From NCBI GenBank assembly GCA_001302245.1, contig LGYU01000001.1:186001-250000 (forward strand): a DNA stretch of 64,000 nucleotides, written 5' to 3'. The notes under the pieces are model-generated. The model made no database searches. It had not been told where the DNA came from and worked only from the letters and a program-made list of their open reading frames with translations. The translations under genes were made by a program, and so were the position numbers. Below, in pieces: positions 54,478 to 61,375 of this stretch (the stretch's first letter is position 1; every line of letters starts with the position of its first letter). Source of the stretch: Chitinophagaceae bacterium PMP191F (GTDB lineage Bacteria; Bacteroidota; Bacteroidia; Chitinophagales; Chitinophagaceae).

Positions 54478-54927
54478 TTATTGTGGTTTGGCCGGCGTAG
54501 GACCGGAAGGCGGAGCGCCAATGAGGTTATAGGTCAGTACATTGGGATCGCTTTCGCCGTCGTTGCTATCGGTAAGAGGCATGGAATTGCTCATAACGCT
54601 CAGGGCATTCATGGTTTGCAGGGCTGCAACTGTTTTTTTCAGGGTTCTGCCTGTTTTCTGCGTATTGATGTATACTTCTACGGTAGGAGCATTTCTGTTC
54701 TCTTTATCTTTTACGATATTCCATTTTAAAAGCTGGGTGCCTTTGGGAATATATTTATTCTGGCTGTAATACTGTTGCAGCAGTTTGTCAATGATCTTGA
54801 TCTGGTAACCAATGGCTTTCTGCAGTGAGTTATAATTTCTTTTGTCGATCAGCAGTTGCGCTTTATCTTCTTTTAATGACCTGCTTACCCCGTTTGATGG
54901 CAGTACTGTGCCATTTTTTGTACTCAT
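54478..54927 (-). CDS. Unknown 149-aa soluble protein in the sigma/CHAT operon
   Basis: No signal peptide or membrane span. The N-terminal third is helical (LLIDKRNYNSLQKAIGYQIK, then IIDKLLQQYY); a beta segment TVEVYINTQKTGRTLKKTVA follows; the last 35 residues are acidic then Pro-rich (GESDPN; GAPPSGPTPAKPQ). I do not recognise the family. It lies 74 bases after the membrane TPR gene and 67 bases before the CHAT gene on the same strand. It could be a substrate, adaptor or inhibitor for the system. Confidence 0.75.
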   Translation of the reverse strand: MSTKNGTVLPSNGVSRSLKEDKAQLLIDKRNYNSLQKAIGYQIKIIDKLLQQYYSQNKYIPKGTQLLKWNIVKDKENRNAPTVEVYINTQKTGRTLKKTVAALQTMNALSVMSNSMPLTDSNDGESDPNVLTYNLIGAPPSGPTPAKPQ

Positions 54928-55001
54928 AACAAGTGTTTTTTACATTATAAATGATGATTACGAAAACACAATAACAAGTGACCCCGGAAAGCAGCGAAGT
55001 A

Positions 55002-55733
55002 CTAGAATTGCTTTAACCACTTTTCAGCAATCTCTTTTGCTTCAAGATTCTTTGCTACCACTTCCTGCAGCAGTGAATGAGCTTCCTGCCGGTCGTGCGG
55101 GCCGTTGCGTTTCAAAAGGGTAAGGGCGTGCAGAAATTTTCCCCGGTTGGCGTAATCGCCGGTATTGTTTTCTGCCTGTTTGAAATACGCAATAGCTGAG
55201 TCGTATTGTTGCAGGCGCAGGGAAACAATCCCGGCATAAATTTGTATGTTGGTAGCGCTGGAATCGGCCTGCGCCAGTTTTTTAAACTGTTCAAGTGATG
55301 CAGGCAGTTTACCTTCATTGTACAGGTTGCGACCGATATCAATACTGTCTTTATGGGCAGCCATTTTCACATTCATACTTTTCAACTCAGTGTTAATATA
55401 ATCATCTGCCATTTGTTCCAGGGAGGGTCTGTTGCTGAACAGGCTGATGCCAATGAACAGGGCGGCAATGACCGCTGCAGCAGCCAAATAGGGCCATAGT
55501 TTCCTGATAACCGTCTTTTTACCGGCGACGGTCTTGTGCTGTTCGTATAATTCACGGAAACGGTTTTTGCGCTCCTCTTCCAATTGCTGACGCATTACCT
55601 GCAATGTGCTGGCATAAAAGGCAACTTCTTCGGCAAAGTCGTTGTCCGTCTCAACACGTTGTTCAAACGCTTTCAGCGCTTCGGGCGACAATGTTCCGCG
55701 AAAATAATCATCTATGTATTCAAGGTTTTGCAT
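55002..55733 (-). CDS. Anti-sigma-like membrane protein with periplasmic TPRs
   Basis: 243 aa. Residues 1-80 are cytoplasmic, helical and charged (LEYIDDYFRGTLSPEALKAF; QRVETDNDFAEEVAFY), resembling the short N-terminal sigma-binding segments of Bacteroidota anti-sigma proteins without a zinc motif. A single membrane span (81-100, PYLAAAAVIAALFIGISLF) is followed by three or so TPRs (SLEQFKKLAQADSSATNIQI; YDSAIAYFKQAEN). The start lies 3 bases after the sigma stop, implying coupled translation and a matched pair. Confidence 0.85.
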   Translation of the reverse strand: MQNLEYIDDYFRGTLSPEALKAFEQRVETDNDFAEEVAFYASTLQVMRQQLEEERKNRFRELYEQHKTVAGKKTVIRKLWPYLAAAAVIAALFIGISLFSNRPSLEQMADDYINTELKSMNVKMAAHKDSIDIGRNLYNEGKLPASLEQFKKLAQADSSATNIQIYAGIVSLRLQQYDSAIAYFKQAENNTGDYANRGKFLHALTLLKRNGPHDRQEAHSLLQEVVAKNLEAKEIAEKWLKQF

Positions 55734-55736
55734 TGG

Positions 55737-56324
55737 TTACGCAGATTTGTACTGGCGACGTAATTTTTCCAGGCATCTTAACCGGCTTGTTTTCACTACA
55801 TCGGCTGTTTTATATTCCATCATATTGGCTATCTGTTTATCCGAATTACCTTCTGCTGATAACATCAGTAACTGGCGGCAGGCATCTCCCAGGCCTTCCA
55901 GTTTCTGGCGCAGTATGGCAAGATCTGTTTGCTCCACCAGTTTCTGAATAACAGACTGGGCATTGTCTGCCAGGTGAAACAGCCCACTGATAGCGATTGT
56001 CTGGTGTACGCTATTCTTGTTAGTCGTTTTTTTCCTGAAAAGGTCAACACATTTGTTATGAAAAATCTGGTAAAGCCATGTTTTTAGTGAGGAAAGCCCT
56101 TCAAATGAACCACTTGCAATTTTTTCAATAGCCGATAAAATGGTATCGGAGTAGGCATCGAATGATTCCTGTTCTGTTAAAGAATGCTTTAGCATGCCCT
56201 GCTGTATAAAATAGATGTAGGTCGAGAATAATTCTTCTTCTCCCTTGCGTTTCTGAGCCCCGTATTGCTGAAGATTATCAATTATTTGCCGGTCTCTGTG
56301 AGAAGATGACCTGGTATCGTTCAT
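55737..56324 (-). CDS. RNA polymerase sigma-70-family (ECF) factor
   Basis: 195 aa. Region 2 contains SLKTWLYQIFHNKCVDLFRK, and region 4 has the helix-turn-helix MLSAEGNSDKQIANMMEYKT followed by SRLRCLEKLRRQY. The sequence is distant from FecI factors in the window, and the partner gene is a TPR membrane protein, not FecR. First gene of the four-gene CHAT unit; it probably controls its own operon (inference). Confidence 0.92.
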   Translation of the reverse strand: MNDTRSSSHRDRQIIDNLQQYGAQKRKGEEELFSTYIYFIQQGMLKHSLTEQESFDAYSDTILSAIEKIASGSFEGLSSLKTWLYQIFHNKCVDLFRKKTTNKNSVHQTIAISGLFHLADNAQSVIQKLVEQTDLAILRQKLEGLGDACRQLLMLSAEGNSDKQIANMMEYKTADVVKTSRLRCLEKLRRQYKSA

Positions 56325-56657
56325 AAGCAGTTTTTCATTAGTTGTAAGATACTAAAAAACGTACCAAAAAAATTTCTCCTGTTTTGTTTCCCTGCCCTGT
56401 TACTGTTACGACTTATATATACAACCACCCGGTACAGTTGTCGCATTATCTGTGTTACCGGTAATGCGTTTTTTCATAACTGCGTGAGTAAGAGTTTGTA
56501 TGGAAGTGCGGACCGGCAGATAGAAACCAGTGTCAGTACGGCCAGTGCTGAAAGAATTTGACAAACAGCAACCCCGGTTGTCAGGCATCATTCAACGCAG
56601 GCCAATACATAACACTTCAGAATACCTGGATAATTAATATTCCCGTAAACATCTGTT
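56325..56657. other. Regulatory gap upstream of the sigma/CHAT operon
   Basis: About 330 bases. On the minus strand the leader of the sigma gene has a T-run and TATCTTA, but no clear TAnnTTTG pair. A 61-codon minus-strand ORF (56406-56591) has no support. The words TGCGGACCGGCAG at about 56507 and about 56687 mark an imperfect local duplication. Confidence 0.45.
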
Positions 56658-56984
56658 ATGAAAAAAACAGGCAGTATTTCATGGAGAATGCGGACCGGCA
56701 GGAAGAATTCTAAAAAAGCTGCTGAAATAAACAGGGTGAATCACGGTTGTGCGAACCTGCTAAAACGTTACGAACTGTATGTAGACACTGTAATGACAGG
56801 CACCGGTATTACTGCCGATGGAGCTGAAACAGGCAGCTCCGGCCGGAAGCGTGTTACCCAAAAAGATATTACGCATAGCGATGAACTGAAAATGGTATGG
56901 GGAAGCATCATTACTGTTGCCCTGTACGAATGCCGGCGTCTGGTGATCTGGGGCCATAATGTTGCATCGGGCAAACGGCATTAA
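56658..56984 (+). CDS. Hypothetical 108-aa basic protein, doubtful
   Basis: MKKTGSISWRMRTGRKNSKK start, overall basic, no signal peptide, one weakly hydrophobic stretch (VWGSIITVALY). It lies alone between the sigma operon and a small coiled-coil gene, overlaps the partly duplicated sequence and has low-grade codon usage. It could equally be non-coding. Confidence 0.3.
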   Translation: MKKTGSISWRMRTGRKNSKKAAEINRVNHGCANLLKRYELYVDTVMTGTGITADGAETGSSGRKRVTQKDITHSDELKMVWGSIITVALYECRRLVIWGHNVASGKRH

Positions 56985-57057
56985 AAGAGCATCTGTATGC
57001 TGTTCTTATAGTATAACCTTTTGTGTCAATTCCAAAACAAACTAAACATCTGAAGCT

Positions 57058-57264
57058 ATGAAATATGAAAATATTCCACTGGAAGTGGTGTTGTGCGCCG
57101 ACTCATGGGAAGTACAACGCCAGTATTATCTCGACAGGATATCTATGCTGGAAGAAGAGATCAGCAAACTGAACCTGCAGGAACATTGCCGTGAAATTAC
57201 ATTATTCTGCAGCCAGATCACCGAGATCAAAAAACTAATGAAACGTCGTTTTAGAAACCTCTGA
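57058..57264 (+). CDS. Small coiled-coil protein, unknown function
   Basis: 68 aa: MKYENIPLEVVLCADSWEVQ then a long charged helix (YLDRISMLEEEISKLNLQEH) and a basic end MKRRFRNL. Followed 27 bases later by a perfect hairpin terminator, which supports a real transcript. Confidence 0.6.
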   Translation: MKYENIPLEVVLCADSWEVQRQYYLDRISMLEEEISKLNLQEHCREITLFCSQITEIKKLMKRRFRNL

Positions 57265-57291
57265 ATCTTTGCAGTGAGCGGATCATGTGAA

Positions 57292-57330
57292 ACAGCCATG
57301 CAAAGCCCTTATTGCATGGCTGTATATTTT
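57292..57330 (+). terminator. Rho-independent terminator after the small coiled-coil gene
   Basis: ACAGCCATGCAA (57292-57303), 8-base loop, TTGCATGGCTGT (57312-57323), then ATATTTTTT. Perfect 12-bp stem next to the convergent rmuC stop. Confidence 0.9.
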
Positions 57331-58956
57331 TTATAACGGCTGTATATCTTCCGGCAATGCGATCGTATCGGATGGGTCATTCCGGTTATCATCTGTATCA
57401 TCTTCCATCAGTGACAGCTCTGCAATGAATTTTGGCGGAATGCTTTTATTGGTTTTGGCCTCCAGTTTTTTGATGGTCTCAAATTTCCCGATAATGGTAT
57501 CACCTTTCCGCGCACCCTCTTTCAACCGGTCCATTGCTTCTTTATAGGATCGCTGAGCGCTCTGCAAACCATTTCCGATCTTATCCATCTCTTCCAGGAA
57601 CAATACAAACTTATCGTACAGTAGTCCGCATTGTTTAAAGATCTCCTGCACATTGCGCACCTGGTTTTCTTTCTGCCAGATGATCTTAACCACCTTTAAG
57701 GTAGCTACCAGCGTAGTGGGGGTGATCAGCACAATCTTTTTATTCAGGGCACGGTTAAAGATATCAGGGTTTTCATTCAGCGCCAGTGTAACAGCCGTTT
57801 CAATGGGCATAAACATAAATACATAATCGGGCGAGTTAATACCGGCCAGCAGGTGATAATTCTTGTCTGCCAGCAGATCAATATGATCGGTAATACTTTT
57901 AAGATGTTGTTTCAGGTACAGGCTTTTTTCTTCGGTTGTATTTGCATTGCAATAGTTTACATAGGCAGTAAGCGAAACCTTGCTGTCAATAATGATATGC
58001 CTGCCATTGGGCAGGTTCAGAATAAAGTCAGGTTTACGCTGCCGCTCCTGTTCTTCATCGTAATACGCTTCCTGGTCCTTATAATCAATATATTTCTGCA
58101 GTCCTTCATTTTCCAGGATCAGTTTCAGCCGGTCTTCCCCCCAACTACCCTGAACACGGGTATCTGCTTTCAGGGCATGGGCAAGATTACGGGCATCGTC
58201 GCTTAACTGTACATTCAGTTTTTGCAGCGAATCAATTTCATTTTTCAGAGAGGTCAGGTCGCGGATATCTTCTTTACGCGTTTCCTCCACTGCCTTTTTA
58301 AAATTATCCAGGTCTGTTTTCAGCGGAAAGATGATATTGCCCAGTTCTGTTTTATTGGTTTCAACAAACAGTTTCTTTTTTTCTTCCAGTATATCCGTTG
58401 CCAGGTTCTTAAACTGCTCCCGGGACAATTTGTGCAGTGCTTCTATTTCAGTTTTAAAAGTGTCCAGTTTTTCCTGTAATACCTCTTCTTCTTTTTTAAG
58501 TGCTGTCAGTTCGGTATTTAGTTGCAATACCGTGTTGGTCTTTTCCGTAAGATTTCGCTCCGCTATTACCAATTGATTACGTACAATATCAAATGTTTCA
58601 CGCGGTACATACAACCGGTCAACGGTTTCCTTATCCAGCTTTTTTTCTGATTCGGCGGTCAGTTGTAATATCGTCTGCTGCTGTTTGCTGAGTTGTTGCT
58701 GCTGCAGCTGCATCTCCTGTCGCGTGTTATCCTGTTGCTGTAATGCAGTATTATACATTTCACGACTGATATACTGGGCCAGCAATTCTTCGCGCGATAT
58801 ACGTGCAGAAGCAGTTACCTGTAATGCAGTATGTTGTGCCAGTAACTGATCGTACACCGGTTTGGCGATGTAGTTTTTCAGTAAAAAGACCCTACAGATA
58901 AAATACCCGGAAACACCTCCCAGAACAATCCCGGTAATGAGATACACTAATGTCAT
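57331..58956 (-). CDS. rmuC: DNA recombination protein RmuC
   Basis: 541 aa from ATG 58956 (an upstream TTG at 58986 is in frame but poor). An N-terminal membrane span (LVYLITGIVLGGVSGYFICR) is followed by a long coiled coil (30-190) and the RmuC nuclease-like domain (about 230-480: VQGSWGEDRLKLILENEGL; KPDFILNLPNGRHIIIDSKV; FMFMPIETAVTLALNENPDI; ITPTTLVATLKVVKIIWQ). Thought to limit inverted-repeat recombination. The C-terminal 60 residues are acidic and variable. Confidence 0.95.
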   Translation of the reverse strand: MTLVYLITGIVLGGVSGYFICRVFLLKNYIAKPVYDQLLAQHTALQVTASARISREELLAQYISREMYNTALQQQDNTRQEMQLQQQQLSKQQQTILQLTAESEKKLDKETVDRLYVPRETFDIVRNQLVIAERNLTEKTNTVLQLNTELTALKKEEEVLQEKLDTFKTEIEALHKLSREQFKNLATDILEEKKKLFVETNKTELGNIIFPLKTDLDNFKKAVEETRKEDIRDLTSLKNEIDSLQKLNVQLSDDARNLAHALKADTRVQGSWGEDRLKLILENEGLQKYIDYKDQEAYYDEEQERQRKPDFILNLPNGRHIIIDSKVSLTAYVNYCNANTTEEKSLYLKQHLKSITDHIDLLADKNYHLLAGINSPDYVFMFMPIETAVTLALNENPDIFNRALNKKIVLITPTTLVATLKVVKIIWQKENQVRNVQEIFKQCGLLYDKFVLFLEEMDKIGNGLQSAQRSYKEAMDRLKEGARKGDTIIGKFETIKKLEAKTNKSIPPKFIAELSLMEDDTDDNRNDPSDTIALPEDIQPL

Positions 58957-59231
58957 AGATATATAATTGTGATCATGATCCGGCAACCTGCATTATTGCG
59001 GAGTGCCTGTATGAATATATTACAAAGAATAAAAAAATGTAATACTGCCTGTGTGCCATTTACTGCAACAACAGGTAGTGGCCGGTCCGGTGCTGTCTGG
59101 TTGCTATGAGCGGGGAGTTGTTTTACAACCCTGCACAGAAGGGGCGCGGAACAGGTAAAGATAATTATTCTTTTTCTGAAAGCGGAATAGCTGTTTACAA
59201 TTACATAATGTACCGGATAGCGGAGGGCTTT

Positions 59232-59239
59232 TAATTTTG
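59232..59239 (+). promoter_or_regulatory. Candidate -7 element for the ECF sigma gene
   Basis: TAATTTTG followed by C, an exact TAnnTTTG match, 33 bases before the chosen ATG at 59273. No clear -33 TTTG partner. Its position supports starting translation at 59273 rather than at the in-frame TTG at 59237. Confidence 0.45.
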
Positions 59240-59272
59240 CCCCGCTTTGATGCAACAAGTAAAACACCAGTG

Positions 59273-59875
59273 ATGGGAGACGTGCAATCCGGCAATCTAC
59301 TGCTTCACCAGAAAGAATCTGTCGATCTTGAACTTTTTGACGGACTATACCGTCGCTATCACCAGGCTGTATATGCAAACATCTGTAAAATGGTGCACCA
59401 GTCGCAGGCTGCAGAAGATATTCTGCAGGAAGTGTTCCTGGCGCTCTGGGAAAACAGGCATAAGCTGGAACCTGTACAGGTATCAGGCTGGTTGTTTGTA
59501 GTGAGTTATAACAAAGCTGCTACCTATCTGAAAAAGAAATTAAAAGAACCTGATGTGGTGGTACAGAGCGGTATATTGCCCGAAGCCATTGCCACTGCCG
59601 ATCAGGGTGAAGAAGAACTGCATTATATCAGGCTTTCTATTGTGGAAGAAGCCATCAATCATCTGCCTGCACGCAAGAAAGAAGTGTTCCGGCTTTGCCG
59701 TTTTGAAGGGAAGTCGTACGATGAGGTAGCCAGCTTATTAGGCATCTCTGTTATTTCTGTACGCGACTATTTAAAACAATCTACACAGTTCATAAAAAAA
59801 TACGTCAGCATTCATTACCCGCATTTTGAAGCCACGGCCATGTCGTTGTGGATTGTTTATCTGGGAAGCAGGTAG
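59273..59875 (+). CDS. ECF RNA polymerase sigma factor (FecI-like)
   Basis: 200 aa from ATG 59273 (MGDVQSGNLLLHQKES). Region 2: LFDGLYRRYHQAVYANICKM and AAEDILQEVFLALWENRHKL; region 4: LPARKKEVFRLCRFEGKSYD then EVASLLGISVISVRDYLKQS. Pairs with the FecR gene 350 bases downstream, separated by repeat text. Confidence 0.94.
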   Translation: MGDVQSGNLLLHQKESVDLELFDGLYRRYHQAVYANICKMVHQSQAAEDILQEVFLALWENRHKLEPVQVSGWLFVVSYNKAATYLKKKLKEPDVVVQSGILPEAIATADQGEEELHYIRLSIVEEAINHLPARKKEVFRLCRFEGKSYDEVASLLGISVISVRDYLKQSTQFIKKYVSIHYPHFEATAMSLWIVYLGSR

Positions 59876-59879
59876 TAAT

Positions 59880-60150
59880 GGGTTTCGGGTTCCGAATCGT
59901 CAATCTTGATTAGTCACTGCTGCTCCTGCTCGCTGTATTAATTCATAGCGTATTTCACGCAAAGGCAGCTAAGGATAGCAAAGATGCAATACAATGAAGC
60001 TGTACTTCTCACTTCGTAATTCGTTCTTTCTTCAACATTGCTCATTCTTCGGTCTTTCTGCTGTCATTAATTAGCTATAAGCAACAAGCCCTTATCAGCA
60101 TTTCAACCATTGCCCCTATACCTTGTACCTTAAACCTGCTACTTTGTTAA
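59880..60150. repeat. Long inverted copy of the dispersed modular repeat
   Basis: Fills most of the gap between the sigma and FecR genes. Its reverse complement contains, in order, AAGGTACAAGG, GGTTGAAATGCTGATAAG, GCTTATAGCTAA, GAACGAATTACGAAGTGAGA, AGCTGCCTTTGCGTGAAATA, AGCAGCAGTGACTAATC and GATTGACGATTCGGAACCC, matching the module order at 43.97-44.22 kb. Confidence 0.65.
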
Positions 60151-60226
60151 TAATTCCGTAACACAAAAAGACATCCCTTTTTTACAACATCAGAGTATTT
60201 ATGGTTGAACGCAGTGATGTGTAAAC

Positions 60227-61297
60227 ATGAACAGGTACCAACAACAAATAGAATGTGTCTGGAAAGATGCAATGACCAGCCAGGAGAAAAAAGCATTCCT
60301 GGAAGAATTTCTGTTGCATGAAAATGCGTGGAAAATTGAACTGGCTGATGAATACAGCCAACATCTGGAAGAAGATACTACGTATCTGCCTGCCGAACGT
60401 GCAGAACTGATATTGGAACGTTTGCACACAAAGATCACCGGGGCACCGGTACAGGAATTACCGGCAGCGATACGTGTAATACGACTGGCACCTGTGCTTA
60501 AATGGGCTGCTGCAGTGGTGGCAATAACACTGGTTACCATTCTATACCTGAACAACCGGCAGCGCCCGGTAACGGAAGTAGCGCAGGTACGTGCACCGCA
60601 GGGAAAATTAACCTTACAAACCAATTATACGGCCACAAGCAGGCAGTTTGTGCTGGAAGATAGTTCTGTAATAACATTGGCACCGGGCAGTGCTGTACGC
60701 TACTATGTACCTTTTGTCAACAACAAACGCGATATCAGTTTACAGGGACAGGCATGGTTTAAAGTAGCAAAAGATGCCGGCCGGCCTTTTACTGTGTATG
60801 CTGATAATATTACTACTACCGCATTGGGTACTGCATTTATGGTGAATACCCGTGTAAAGGACAAAGTAGAGATCAGGCTGTTTGAAGGAAAGGTGGTGAT
60901 CAGGTCTGTTGACACAGCATTTACAATGAAAGAGGTATACCTGGCACCTGGTGAAATGTTCAATATCGACAGGTTGAGGGGACAGTATGCAGTGAAGCGC
61001 TTTGAAAACGATATACCTGTTGACAATATCGTGAAAGAGCTGATTCCTGTGGAGAATGCTGCGCCCGTAGTAGCACTGGATTTTACACAACAACCATTAA
61101 AGGATGTATTGACCGCCATAGGCAAACGATATAAAGTACGTTTTGTATACGATGCAACACTGATTGCTAATGAACAGGTAACGGGAACGTTTCTGCCATC
61201 TGATTCCCTGAATACCGTTCTGTCTATACTGGGTACCGTAAATGATCTTTCGTTTACCGTACACAAAAATGTAATACATGTCAGCAAAATAAAATAA
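60227..61297 (+). CDS. FecR-family anti-sigma regulator
   Basis: 356 aa: cytoplasmic N-terminus, membrane span (VLKWAAAVVAITLVTILYL, about residues 87-105), FecR domain (LEDSSVITLAPGSAVRYYVP; QGQAWFKVAKDAGRPFTVYA; ALGTAFMVNTR), and C-terminal DUF4974 (LDFTQQPLKDVLTAIGKRYK). Expected to control the sigma factor upstream; the SusC 78 bases downstream lacks the STN domain it would normally contact. Confidence 0.94.
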   Translation: MNRYQQQIECVWKDAMTSQEKKAFLEEFLLHENAWKIELADEYSQHLEEDTTYLPAERAELILERLHTKITGAPVQELPAAIRVIRLAPVLKWAAAVVAITLVTILYLNNRQRPVTEVAQVRAPQGKLTLQTNYTATSRQFVLEDSSVITLAPGSAVRYYVPFVNNKRDISLQGQAWFKVAKDAGRPFTVYADNITTTALGTAFMVNTRVKDKVEIRLFEGKVVIRSVDTAFTMKEVYLAPGEMFNIDRLRGQYAVKRFENDIPVDNIVKELIPVENAAPVVALDFTQQPLKDVLTAIGKRYKVRFVYDATLIANEQVTGTFLPSDSLNTVLSILGTVNDLSFTVHKNVIHVSKIK

Positions 61298-61375
61298 CAA
61301 AGGCAGCAATGCACATTGTTGCAACATGTCCCCCTGGGGATGTGCAGGTATTGTATTGTTCAAAAAACAGCATAT

